Origin: G963667675 sp965197565
GTDB lineage: Bacteria > Chloroflexota > Dehalococcoidia > Lucifugimonadales > UBA3495
Length of the DNA stretch: 64,000 nt
Direction of reading: 5' to 3'
NCBI GenBank assembly: GCA_965197565.1
Contig: CBDANK010000004.1
Coordinates: 310,001-374,000 of the forward strand
The translations under genes were made by a program, and so were the position numbers. This document shows, piece after piece, positions 15,716 through 24,148 of this stretch (position 1 is its first letter; each line of letters begins with the position of its first letter). Below the pieces are notes generated by a model, which was not told the origin of the DNA, searched no databases, and saw only the letters and a list, made by a program, of their open reading frames with translations.

Positions 15716-16096
15716 CTAGGTCTGCTTGAGACGCTGGGCGCGGTTCCGTTTCATATCTTCGACCAGGGATTGGCTTGGCGGAGAGTAGACGTCGATGAAG
15801 ATAACCGGCTCGTCGCCGAGTATTTCACCGCCGTGCTCGACGTTTGAAGGTGCGTGCCACATTTCGCCAGGCCCGATCTCTCGCGTCTCGTCGCCGACGG
15901 TCAGCTTCATCCGGCCCTTGATCATGAAGCTGAACTGCTCGCGGGCGTGGGAGTGGAGGGGGTAGCGAGACCCCGGCTGGAACTCGGCCCAGACCAGTTG
16001 CATATTGTCCCCGGTTACCACTTTTGCCCGGACTTTGGGGTCCGGAGAATCTTCGGCCTCTATGTTCTCCCAACCGAATATTTTGCTATTACTCAT
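15716..16096 (-). CDS. Cupin-domain protein
   Basis: A 126-residue single-domain cupin. The first metal motif is PLHSHAREQFSFMIKGRMKLTVG (residues about 46-68), with histidines and glutamine/glutamate ligands, and the second is PGEMWHAPSNVEHGG (about 75-89). Such proteins are small dioxygenases, isomerases or ligand-binding proteins; this one cannot be assigned further. It begins 23 bases after the end of the peptide-binding protein gene and lies 67 bases before the LLM gene, so the three are probably one transcript and the cupin may act on the same substrate as the LLM enzyme. Confidence 0.85.
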   Translation of the reverse strand: MSNSKIFGWENIEAEDSPDPKVRAKVVTGDNMQLVWAEFQPGSRYPLHSHAREQFSFMIKGRMKLTVGDETREIGPGEMWHAPSNVEHGGEILGDEPVIFIDVYSPPSQSLVEDMKRNRAQRLKQT

Positions 16097-16119
16097 GTTG
16101 ATTTTCCTTTTGCCAACTC

Positions 16120-17757
16120 TTAATCGTCCAGCCAGGCGTCCGACATGATCGGCCAGCCGTAGGGATGGGGGTTTGCGTCTCGCACGTTGGCGCGCGCGCC
16201 GTACAGCATCGGCTGGAATGCCGGGACAATGCGAGGCACGTCGTCGATGAGAATTCGCTGCATCTCCGCGTAGGTCTCCTTCTGGCCCTCAAGGTCCTGT
16301 CCTCTGGCCTTGGCCAGTAGCGCGTCATAGACCGGGTTGTTATAACGCGGCGCGTTCCAGACCGATTCGCTGTGATACTGGAGCTCCATGAGTTGGTCCA
16401 CAAGCTCGCCGGACCAATAAACCACGGAGAAAGGCACGACCGACCATACATCTTCCCAGAACCCGTCGGCAGGCACCCGTTGCACGTCGACCCGAATGCC
16501 GGCGGGCGCAGCGCCCTCTCTGAACGCCACCGCCAATTCGATCGTCCCGGGGCCGACGTCGGCCGTGTGCAGAGTAACGTCGATCCCGTCGGGGTATCCG
16601 GCCTGCTCCAGCAGCGACTTGGCCAGCTCGGGGTCGTAGTCCGGAGGCGCATACTGGGGCGCATAGCGGGGGTCTCTGGGCCATACGGCGTGGTCGCTGC
16701 CGATGACACCCATCCCCAGGGTGGCCGCTTGCTTGATGGCCTCCCGGTCCGTGGCCGCTTGCATCGCCTTGCGGACCAGCTTGTTGTCGAAGGGCGGCAC
16801 CCTGGTGTCCATGTCCAGCCCGATGTTGGTCAGGCTGGGCGTGCTCAACACCGTGGTCTCGGAGTACGCTTGGATCTCGGGGACGCTCTGGGGCTGCAAC
16901 TGCGCCACGATGTCCACGTCCCCGTTTTTCAGGGCATTGGCCCGGGTTGCCACCTCGGGGATAAACACGATGACGTACTCATCCAGGTAGGGCCGGCCCT
17001 CCTCCCAGTAGTCGGGGTTTCGCACCATCGTCGTGCGTTCCACCGGCAGGTGCTCGGTAATGATGAAAGGCCCCGTGCCGAACTCTTCCAGGGTCAACCG
17101 GTCCTCATCCACATCGGCGGGGAGGATCCGGGCAAAATAGATCGATAGAGACTCCGGGAAGAACAGGTTGGGGCCGGTGAGGTCGAAGCGGACGGTGTAG
17201 TCGTCCAAGGCGACCATATTCTCGATGGAGTTGAATATGGTCCGCGCCGGAGAGTCCAGCACCGGGTCCAGCAGCCGGTTAAAGGTGAAGATCACGTCCT
17301 CGGCCTTGAAATCCTTCCCGTGGTGGAACTTTACCCCTTGGCGCAGGTGGAAGGTGTAGGACGAAAGGTCGTCGCTGGGCTCCCATGACGTGGCCAACTC
17401 CGGCTTCAGGGAAAGGTCGGGTTGGATCATGAGCAGGTTGTCGTAGGCTGCTTGGTGAATTGCTATGTCGGGGAAAGTGATTAGCAAGGCCGGGTCCAGC
17501 GTCGCCTGGTTCGCCTTGAACGCTACGGTCAATGTGCCGCCGTACTTGGGCTCCCCGGACTGGGCTGCCTCCTCGGTAGCAGCGGTCTCCTGGCTAACGT
17601 CGGCAGCATCGGTTTCCTCGACAGCCTCGGCCTCCTCTGCTGCTTGGGGGGCCTCGGTGGCCTGGCCGCCGCCGCCGCACGCGACGAAGAGAACGGACGC
17701 CATCGCCACGGCAAGGATGATCAGCAGTAGAGGCAGCATAGTTTTCTTGGGCATCAT
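16120..17757 (-). CDS. ABC transporter substrate-binding lipoprotein, family 5 (peptide/nickel type)
   Basis: A 545-residue extracytoplasmic solute-binding protein of the DppA/OppA type. The N-terminus MMPKKTMLPLLLIILAVAMA leads to a lipobox LFVAC with the lipidated cysteine at 27, then an acidic, alanine-rich linker of about 45 residues. The mature part shows YGGTLTVAFKA, the family signature YTFHLRQGVKFHHGKDFKAEDVIFTFNRLLDP and later VRKAMQAATDREAI. ATG 17757 follows AGGAG; an in-frame stretch further upstream lacks a ribosome site. No permease or ATPase genes are in the window. Confidence 0.92.
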   Translation of the reverse strand: MMPKKTMLPLLLIILAVAMASVLFVACGGGGQATEAPQAAEEAEAVEETDAADVSQETAATEEAAQSGEPKYGGTLTVAFKANQATLDPALLITFPDIAIHQAAYDNLLMIQPDLSLKPELATSWEPSDDLSSYTFHLRQGVKFHHGKDFKAEDVIFTFNRLLDPVLDSPARTIFNSIENMVALDDYTVRFDLTGPNLFFPESLSIYFARILPADVDEDRLTLEEFGTGPFIITEHLPVERTTMVRNPDYWEEGRPYLDEYVIVFIPEVATRANALKNGDVDIVAQLQPQSVPEIQAYSETTVLSTPSLTNIGLDMDTRVPPFDNKLVRKAMQAATDREAIKQAATLGMGVIGSDHAVWPRDPRYAPQYAPPDYDPELAKSLLEQAGYPDGIDVTLHTADVGPGTIELAVAFREGAAPAGIRVDVQRVPADGFWEDVWSVVPFSVVYWSGELVDQLMELQYHSESVWNAPRYNNPVYDALLAKARGQDLEGQKETYAEMQRILIDDVPRIVPAFQPMLYGARANVRDANPHPYGWPIMSDAWLDD

Positions 17758-18118
17758 GGCGGTCTCCTGCTTTATCAACGGCAAATGTATTATTTCGCAA
17801 ATCCGGGTGCAGAAATAGCCTGGTATCCAACCGGGCGACTGGCATTCAATCACCGGTGAATTGCAGAAGCCTAACAGACGATTCAGGATTTGTCAATCAA
17901 GACGGTAAATATTAGTAAGCATTAGCAAAGAATATCACGAAATCAGTAATCCTAAGAAGCATTATCACAGGTTTATGTATTGACATGCGAGGACTAATGC
18001 ACCACAATCATGGACACGAGGTCAGGTTGCTCCTCCTGGCGCATCCAGGCTGTTCGGACCGAACAAAGTGACAATCCGACGAAAACCGCCGTGAAAAACA
18101 ATAGTTGGGAGGTCAGTC
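17758..18118. other. Divergent intergenic region
   Basis: These 360 bases separate the lipoprotein gene (minus) from the amidohydrolase (plus) and should hold both promoters. The stretch 17870-17980 is clearly richer in A and T than its surroundings. TTGACA at 17980-17985 could be a -35 box for the plus strand, but no good -10 box follows at the right distance. No gene or repeat is visible. Confidence 0.5.
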
Positions 18119-19244
18119 ATGTCCAGCTACAGAGTCATATCCTCGGACAACCACGTTGTCGAACCGGTGGACCTATGGACTAGTAGGACGGATTCAAAAT
18201 TCAAAGATCGGGTGCCTCGCGTTGAAAGTTTCGAACAGGGCGACTGGTGGGTTTGCGACGGCATGAAAGTGATGACTATCACCACGGGGACCCAGACCGG
18301 ACCTCAGGTTTGAAGAGCCGGAAAAGCTGAGCAACGAAGCCAGGGTCGAGGACTTGCGTCCCGGTGGTTATATTCCCGAGGAACACGTCAAAGACATGGA
18401 TATCGATGGAATCGACGTGAGCATCGTCTATCCAACAGCCGGCCTCGGCCTCTACAGCGTGCCCGACAGCGGCCTGCTAACCTCCATCTTCAAGACCTAC
18501 AACGATTGGGTTGGCGAATTCTGTAATGCCGTCCCTAAACGGCTCAAGGGTATCGCCATGCTAAACGTGGATGACGTGTCGGAGGCGGTGAAAGAACTGG
18601 AACGCTGCGCCAAGATGGGCTTTGTTGGGGCTATGATGACGGTCTATCCCATCGAGGGCCGGTCCTACGATAGGCCGGAGTATGAGCCCCTGTGGGCGGC
18701 AGCCCAAGATTTGGGAATGCCGCTTAGCCTGCACATTAACACCAACCGTCCCGGCATAGGCCAGGAATTTCAGGATATCGATTCCATGTCCGCCACCTTC
18801 CTGGCTAACGTTGACCATTGGGTGCGGATGTCTCTTGGCTATATGATCTTCAGCGGTGTTCTTGAACGCTATCCGAAACTCCAAGTGGGCTCGGTGGAAA
18901 TGGAATTGTCCTGGGTCCCTCACTTCTTGGACCGGATTGACTACACTTACACCCAAAGGTCCCAAGAGCTTTCCCAGGAGTGGCGGTTCAAAGACGGGGC
19001 GCTTCCCAGCGACTTCTTCCACAGCAACGTATTTCTTGGCTTCCAGGAGGATGCTCTAGGGATAAGGGACCGTGACATCATAGGCGTGGACCAATTGCTG
19101 TGGGGCGGAGATTATCCGCATCAAGAGTCGACCTTCCCCAGGAGCCGTCAGATCATCGAGGAGATTCTGGTGGACTGTACTGAGGAGGAAAAGGCCAAGA
19201 TCGCCGCTGGCAACAGCGCCAGGATATACGGCCTCGATTTGTAA
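18119..19244 (+). pseudogene. Amidohydrolase (family 2) with a frameshift
   Basis: A metal-dependent amidohydrolase / decarboxylase of the ACMSD-like type. The first part (18119-18313) begins SYRVISSDNHVVEPVDLWTSR and ends at a TGA just after GTQTGPQV. In the next frame the protein continues as RFEEPEKLSNEARVEDLRPGGYIPEEHVKDMD and runs to 19244 with SLHINTNRPG, ELSWVPHFLDRIDYTY and LLWGGDYPHQESTFP, the usual metal and substrate regions. Going from one frame to the other needs one extra base (or two missing) near 18303-18310. This could be a sequencing error, a recent inactivation or, less likely, recoding. The total of about 375 residues is normal for the family. Confidence 0.8.
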
Positions 19245-19269
19245 CATCGCCGCCAAGGGAAATGCCAAC

Positions 19270-19301
19270 GGCCCCGGCTTCCAGAAGAAAGCCGGGGCCT
19301 A
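19270..19301. terminator. Hairpin terminator after amidohydrolase
   Basis: The stem GGCCCCGGCTT / AAGCCGGGGCC with a short loop, followed by TAGTCTTTC. It lies 25 bases after the amidohydrolase stop and is a plausible intrinsic terminator, although the T-tract is weak. Confidence 0.6.
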
Positions 19302-19311
19302 GTCTTTCAAT

Positions 19312-19427
19312 TGTCACCCCGAGCAGAGCGAGAGGTCTAAAGTCCTTGACACATTCCCTTCTTAAGATACTCGGACCAGGTTCTCGCTGAAGGGTTTTAG
19401 ATTCATCGCCTACGGCTCGGAATGACA
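19312..19427. repeat. Dispersed palindromic repeat F, copy 3
   Basis: A 116-base imperfect inverted repeat from TGTCACCCCGAGC to GCTCGGAATGACA, matching the outer parts of 4600-4847. Its uninterrupted TTTTAGATTC junction is the empty-site version of the family B insertion at 4673. It lies between the amidohydrolase and the convergent LLM gene. Confidence 0.65.
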
Positions 19428-19429
19428 TT

Positions 19430-20500
19430 CTACTTGAAGTGCGGGATCACGTGGCGGCCGAAAAGCTTGATGGAGTCCATGGTCTTGGTGTGGGGCAGAT
19501 TGCCCATCTGCATAAAGCACAGGATCTGGTCGACGCCAACGTCCTGGTAACCCTTTATCACTTCAATCACCGTGTCCGGATTGCCCATAGCGAAAGCGCC
19601 TGAGGCCAGGTGGTCGTCGGCAGTCATCTTGATACGCTCGGTCTGGACCGCATTTACCGAGAACTTGTAAGAATCGGGCACTGCGCGTCCCTGCCAGGGC
19701 GCGTACAACTTCTCGGCAAAATTGACGAACCAGGCCCCTTCCGGCGCGGCTACTCTGCGCGCTTCCTCGTCGTCCTCGCCAACGTGGATCACGCACAATG
19801 CCGCAACTTGGTCGTTTACAAAGGACCCCACGGGATTGGCGTGTTCCAGACCCTCCCGGTACAGGTCGACCCGCTTTTTCAACTCGGCGTGTCCGGCCAG
19901 GTTAAAGCAGAGCACCCCCAATCCCATCTCCCCGGCGTTTCTAAAGCTTTCGGGTTGGCTGCAGGCCACCCACAGAGGGGGATGGGGCGACTGGACCGGC
20001 TTGGGAATAACCGAGCGCGGCGGGATGGTGAAGAATTGCCCCTCGTGGGAGAAGGGGTCTTCGGTCCACATCTTGGGGATTATCGAAATGGCTTCTTCCC
20101 ACTGGGCCCTGGTTTCTTCGGGGTTGACCTCGAAACCGTCCATCTCGATCAGCGTGGTGGACCGGCCAGTGCCCAGGTCCACCCTTCCGTTGCTTAGAAT
20201 GTCCAGCACCGCCGCCCGCTCAGCGACCCGGACCGGATGGTTGTATTGATGGGGCAGCAGCACCACCGCGTGCCCGATGCGGATGCGCTTGGTCCGCTGC
20301 GAGACGGCCCCGTAGAGCACCTCGGGAGCCGGACAATGGGAGAATTCCGTCAAGAAGTGGTGTTCCACAGTCCAGAAGTAATCAAACCCGACCTCGTCGG
20401 CCAAGTCCACTTGGGCCAGCACTTGGTCGTAGCGTTCCTTTTCCAAGCCGGGATAGTGGGGTTCCGGGATCTGAATTTCATACATGAGCCCAAATTTCAT
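19430..20500 (-). CDS. LLM-class flavin-dependent oxidoreductase (356 aa), copy 2
   Basis: A luciferase-like enzyme, same length as and closely related to the protein at 14578. Motifs are as in copy 1 (WTVEHHFLTEFSHCPAPE; LSNGRVDLGTGRSTTLIEMDGFEVN; PPRSVIPKPVQSPHPPLWVACSQPESF). The two proteins differ mainly at residues about 6-14, 145-155, 190-230 and 250-310. By eye 246 consecutive bases (20123-20368) are the same as 15271-15516, indicating recent duplication or gene conversion. It stands alone here, without the cupin and lipoprotein genes. Confidence 0.9.
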   Translation of the reverse strand: MKFGLMYEIQIPEPHYPGLEKERYDQVLAQVDLADEVGFDYFWTVEHHFLTEFSHCPAPEVLYGAVSQRTKRIRIGHAVVLLPHQYNHPVRVAERAAVLDILSNGRVDLGTGRSTTLIEMDGFEVNPEETRAQWEEAISIIPKMWTEDPFSHEGQFFTIPPRSVIPKPVQSPHPPLWVACSQPESFRNAGEMGLGVLCFNLAGHAELKKRVDLYREGLEHANPVGSFVNDQVAALCVIHVGEDDEEARRVAAPEGAWFVNFAEKLYAPWQGRAVPDSYKFSVNAVQTERIKMTADDHLASGAFAMGNPDTVIEVIKGYQDVGVDQILCFMQMGNLPHTKTMDSIKLFGRHVIPHFK

Positions 20501-20568
20501 GGTTTCACTTCCTCAATGATTGACCTTCCGGTACATATTACCATAAGTGCAGCATCTGACGGTTGGGT

Positions 20569-20705
20569 CAGGGCGATTGCAAAGTCGTTGAGTTGCCCAC
20601 TCCCCCCGTTCACCCTGAGCTTGTCGAAGGGCCGTCCGTTCATGGTTCGACAGGCTCACCACGACCGGATTTGGTCTTTATTGGCTGACTGCAAGACCGG
20701 CCCTG
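20569..20705. repeat. MITE-like element, family C, diverged copy 2
   Basis: It matches 10610-10743 through GATTGCAAAGTCGTTGAG and the central CTTGTCGAAGG...GGTTCGACAGG segment. The left end CAGGGCGATTGCAAAGT is kept, but the right end is degenerate (GACTGCAAGACCGGCCCTG) and no flanking duplication is evident, so this is an older insertion. It lies between an LLM gene and the aminotransferase. Confidence 0.65.
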
Positions 20706-20822
20706 GCATGGCATAAGCCGGTTCGCAGATTCGACACGCTCCAGCCTGCGTGATAGCATATTGCCGCCGCAGCCTTGGAGTACCGGGGCGGTGAGCTATC
20801 AAATCACCGGGGAGGACCAGCC

Positions 20823-22028
20823 ATGGCCGGTCAAGGGCTAGACTACTCGACGCTGTTCAACAAGGACCTCCCTCCTCCCGCAAGCCGGTGGCAGGGCCAT
20901 CCAAAGTACAACTTTATCGGCGGCCACAGCGACCCGGAACTGGAACCCATGGAGCAGTTTATCGAGTCCGCCGTCAATGTGTTCAGAGGCGACCCGCGAA
21001 ACATCTCCATGTATAACTTCGACGGCGGCCCCCAGGGCATCATTCCGCTGCGCCGCTTCGTGGTCCAAAAACTGGCCGCCCATCGGGGCATCCACGTCAC
21101 CCCTGACGAAGTGCTGATCACCTCCGGCTCGGGCCAAGCCATCCATCTGATCAATAATGTTCTGCTGGAGGAAGGGGATACCGTCGTTCTAGAGGGCCTC
21201 TGCTATGCTGGCGTGCTCACCAACTTGCGGCGCCTCAACATAAACATAGTCGGCATCGACGTTGACCGGGACGGGATGCGGATGGACCAGTTGGAGCAGG
21301 CGCTAAAGGACCTGAAGAGCAAGGGTATCCGCCCCAAATACATCTATACTATCCCAACCCTGCAAAACCCCACCGGCACGGTGATGACTATGGAACGCCG
21401 CCGCCGGATGCTGAGCCTCAGCGAAGAGTACGCTGTCCCTATTTTCGAAGACGAGTGTTACGCCGACCTTATCTTTGAGGGCGAGTGGGAGCACGCCATC
21501 CGCTCCCTGGACGATTCCAACCGGGTGCTGCACATCGGTTCTTTCTCCAAGTCCTTGGGCCCCGGAATCCGCTTGGGCTACGTGGTAGCGCCTTGGGATG
21601 TCATGAGCCGGTTGCTCTCTTGCAAGAACGATGCCGGCACCGGCGTCATGGACCAGATGATCGTCGGCGATTACTTCTCCAACCACTATGAAGAACACAT
21701 ACAGAAGGTGCGGGCAAGCCTGAGACGCAAACGCGACACTCTCGTTGCCGCGCTTCGGGAGCACTTCGGACCCACTGTGGAGTTTGAGCCGCCCCGCGGC
21801 GGCATGTATCTCTGGGTCAAGTTGCCCGAGGGAGTCGACTGCCGCAAGCTCGTGGAGCCAGCCCTCAGAGAGAGTATTGTCTTTAATCCGGGGCCGGACT
21901 GGTCCGCTGATCCCGAGGCTGCCGCCAACTACATCCGCCTCTGCTTCGCTTTTCCCTCGGAAAGCGATATATGGGAGGGGGTGGAGAAACTGGCTCAAGT
22001 GTTCCGGCTTGAGGCCGGCGCTCCCTAG
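20823..22028 (+). CDS. PLP-dependent aminotransferase, class I/II
   Basis: A 401-residue fold-type I aminotransferase similar to the aminotransferase domain of MocR/LysN proteins but lacking a DNA-binding domain. Key parts are ITSGSGQAIHLINNVLLEEGDTV, YTIPTLQNPTGTVMTMERRRRML, DECYADLIFEGEW and the PLP-lysine motif IGSFSKSLGPGIRLGYVVAP, then MYLWVKLPEGVD and RLCFAFPSESDI near the end. Substrate specificity is not deducible. The ATG at 20823 follows GGGGAGG; the frame opens 48 bases earlier without support. It stands alone between repeats and a convergent small gene. Confidence 0.9.
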   Translation: MAGQGLDYSTLFNKDLPPPASRWQGHPKYNFIGGHSDPELEPMEQFIESAVNVFRGDPRNISMYNFDGGPQGIIPLRRFVVQKLAAHRGIHVTPDEVLITSGSGQAIHLINNVLLEEGDTVVLEGLCYAGVLTNLRRLNINIVGIDVDRDGMRMDQLEQALKDLKSKGIRPKYIYTIPTLQNPTGTVMTMERRRRMLSLSEEYAVPIFEDECYADLIFEGEWEHAIRSLDDSNRVLHIGSFSKSLGPGIRLGYVVAPWDVMSRLLSCKNDAGTGVMDQMIVGDYFSNHYEEHIQKVRASLRRKRDTLVAALREHFGPTVEFEPPRGGMYLWVKLPEGVDCRKLVEPALRESIVFNPGPDWSADPEAAANYIRLCFAFPSESDIWEGVEKLAQVFRLEAGAP

Positions 22029-22092
22029 TTCGCCTTTGTATAGGCTCGAATCAGACTAGGCATGATGGCGGAGCATTAAAGTATCGAGGCGA

Positions 22093-22383
22093 TCAACTCC
22101 CATCGATGAAAATCAGACCGCCTTCGCTGGACTCGGTCCGCATAGATACCAGCGGGCTGTACTTGGGCGAGTTATACCATTTCTTGGCTTGCTCAAGGCT
22201 TTCGAACTCTATTATCACCATGCGGTCCGGCGACCAGTTTCCGTCAGCCACCTCGATCTTATTCCCGCCCACCACAATCTTGCCTCCATACTGCTCGAGG
22301 CTGGGGCCGGCCAACCGTCCGTACTCCGAGTACGTTGCCGGGTCGCTTACGCTTTGTATTGCCGCAATTACATATGCCGCCAT
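22093..22383 (-). CDS. DUF1330-family protein
   Basis: A 96-residue dimeric alpha/beta-barrel protein. Family features are AAYVIAAIQSVSDPATYSEYGRLAGPSLEQYGGKIVVGG, then VIIEFESLEQAKKWYNSPKYSPLVSMRTES. The role of the family is unknown. ATG 22383 is preceded by GGGAG; the frame is open 36 bases further up but there is no ribosome site there. It follows the rhodanese gene on the same strand with a 50-base gap, so co-transcription is likely. Confidence 0.85.
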   Translation of the reverse strand: MAAYVIAAIQSVSDPATYSEYGRLAGPSLEQYGGKIVVGGNKIEVADGNWSPDRMVIIEFESLEQAKKWYNSPKYSPLVSMRTESSEGGLIFIDGS

Positions 22384-22434
22384 GCCGCTCTCCCGCCTAG
22401 CCTTAAGCTTGGAATCCAAGGGTATTGCCGGCCG

Positions 22435-23262
22435 CTACACCTCCAAGGGCGTATCCTCCCGGTTGGCCCATTCCCCCATGGAAGCGTCGTAGTTCTTGGT
22501 GTCGCCGTAGCCCAAGAGCCTGAGAACAAACACACCGTGCGCCGCACGGATTCCGCCCTGTCAATAGGTATATATCTTTTTGTCCGGAGTCACCCCTTTA
22601 TCCGCCAGAATGCTCCTGATTTCCCCGGGGGACTTGAATCGGTGGGTTTGCCGGTCCATCACGTGGAACCATTCCAAATGGACCGCTCCCGGGATGTGGC
22701 CAATCCGTTTGTTGCCCCGGCTGGCTGATCCATCCCACTCCCCGTCGCTGCGCACGTCCCAGATAACCGCCTCCTCCAGGTTACAGGCGGCTTTGAGCTC
22801 GTCCACCCTTACCAGCATAGACTCGTCGCTTTGGGGGGTGAACCTAGCGTCAGACGAGGCTTGGGGTCTGCTGAAGCTCACCTCCCGGCCTTCGGTCACC
22901 CAACGCCGCCAGCCGCCGTCCAGCACTTTTACTTGGCTGTGGCCATAGGTGTTTAAGGCCCACCAGAGGCGGGCCGCGGTAAGACTCTGGGCATTGTCGT
23001 AGGTGATCACCAGGGTATCGTCCCCAATACCAAGGCCCTCGCACATAGCCTTGAACTGGTCCGAGTTCATCAGGTGGACCCGGTTGGTGTCCGGGTCTTT
23101 TTCGAAGTTATCCGGGACCAGCACCGCTCCGGGAATGTGGCCCCGGTTGTAGCCGGCTTCAACGTCGCAATCAACTACTACTACGTTCGGGGCGTCCTTG
23201 TGGGCTTCCACCCATGCAGCGTCCACCAGGTATTCCGGATGAGCGAATTCTTCCTGTGTCAT
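22435..23262 (-). CDS. Two-domain rhodanese (sulfurtransferase) with TGA at the catalytic position, probable selenoprotein
   Basis: A thiosulfate / 3-mercaptopyruvate sulfurtransferase-type protein of 275 residues if TGA at 22561-22563 is read through. The N-terminal rhodanese domain (about 10-125) has VVVDCDVEAGYNRGHIPGAVLV; the C-terminal domain (about 145-275) has VIWDVRSDGEWDG and GHIPGAVHLEW. The active-site loop then reads KKIYTY, TGA, QGGIRAAHGVFVLRLLGY and ends EWANREDTPLEV at a TAG. Relatives have Cys at exactly this TGA (YCQGGIRA). The intact downstream frame and a hairpin just after the TGA argue for selenocysteine at 234 rather than a nonsense mutation. ATG 23262 follows AGGAGG. 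Without recoding the product stops at 233 aa with no active site. Confidence 0.8.
22535..22549 (-). promoter_or_regulatory. Candidate bacterial SECIS hairpin
   Basis: On the minus strand, 11 bases after the in-frame TGA, CCGTGC and GCACGG form a perfect 6-bp stem with loop GGC. The loop guanines lie about 18 bases beyond the TGA, within the distance range known for bacterial SECIS elements. A lower stem GAAT/GTTC can extend it with a bulge. Function is inferred from position and shape only. Confidence 0.55.
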
Positions 23263-23979
23263 GGCGCCTCCTAATGAGGCCGCTAAGGCCTATACTCATC
23301 AACTGCCAGGTGCGGCCCATTGTAGGTTAGTAGAAGAGACGGGTCAAATAGGAGAGGGTGCACCCCGAGATTTTGCGCCCATGTCGTAGGCCCGCCGCAT
23401 CATCGACTCCACTGCCGGGTCTCCCTCTTTCGCAAAGGGGGATTTCCCCCTTCGCCGTCCGGCTGCTTACCGGTCTGAACGATTACCTCAATGCCACCTC
23501 TTCCTTGACAAGCCCGAAGGCCAATACCCAAACTGAAACCATGTTGCTCATGTCCCAACCGCCAAAAGCCTCCCTCGATCTCCCTTCGTCCCCGGCGAAG
23601 CACGGTGGAGTCGCAGGGCCTGGGTCCGTGACCGGCCACCGGCCGCTGCCGGGCCCCCTTTCGCGAAGGGGGATTTCAGCCCCGCGGCCGATTCCAACCA
23701 AGAAACAAATCCGGCCCGAGCCCGGTCCCCGCAAAAATCTAAGGCGTACCCATTGGGAGACGCCGACTTGTTCCTTATTTGTTCCAACCAAGAAACAAAT
23801 CCGGCCCGAGCCCGGTCCCCGCAAAAATCTAAGGCGTACCCATTGGGAGACGCCGCCTTGAAGCCAAAATCGCACCAGTTAGAATGTTCCAGACATTAAA
23901 CTGGCCATGCCCCTGGAGCAGCTCCCGCCGGGAACACCGCGCTGGGGGCTGACTGGTGTCTGTGTATTGGAGGCAGGCA
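23263..23979. other. Gene-free region with tandem and palindromic repeats
   Basis: No gene is supported. The region starts with the rhodanese leader, then contains two related segments CGCAAAGGGGGATTT (from 23430) and CGCGAAGGGGGATTT (from 23662), then a 79-base unit repeated twice (23692-23770 and 23782-23860), and finally about 100 bases before a small membrane-protein gene. Long open frames here come from low stop-codon density in GC-rich DNA. Confidence 0.6.
23692..23860. repeat. Two 79-base direct repeats
   Basis: The unit starts TTCCAACCAAGAAACAAATC and ends TTGGGAGACGCCGnCTTG. The copies 23692-23770 and 23782-23860 differ at one base and are separated by TTCCTTATTTG, whose ATTTGTTCC is complementary to GGAACAAAT-like sequence within the unit. 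The near identity implies a recent duplication. Its role is unknown. Confidence 0.75.
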
Positions 23980-24090
23980 GTGAACTTTCAGTCTGGATTC
24001 GGCCAGGGTTGTGGTTTCGCCGTAGGATGTGTGGTGGCTTTGGTAGCCATTGTGATTATTATTAGCGTGTGCGCGGTGGCTGTCGACTAG
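23980..24090 (+). CDS. Small single-helix membrane protein (36 aa)
   Basis: A GTG-started frame with GGAGG seven bases upstream. After a short glycine-rich N-terminus (MNFQSGFGQGCGF) comes a hydrophobic helix AVGCVVALVAIVIIISVCAVAV and a stop. Its function is unknown. It lies 58 bases upstream of the acetyl-CoA synthetase gene on the same strand and may be part of the same transcript. Confidence 0.55.
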   Translation: MNFQSGFGQGCGFAVGCVVALVAIVIIISVCAVAVD

Positions 24091-24148
24091 CAGATTTCAC
24101 CAGTAGCCAAACTTGAGATACGACATTCTCCATAAGGAGCGACTCACA

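Noticed and set aside
23692..23860. CRISPR array
   Set aside because: Only two 79-base units with an 11-base spacer; repeat too long, spacer too short, no cas genes.
23358..23875. Frames of 79-167 codons around the 79-base repeats
   Set aside because: The proteins consist of the duplicated repeat and low-complexity residues; no start signal or family match.
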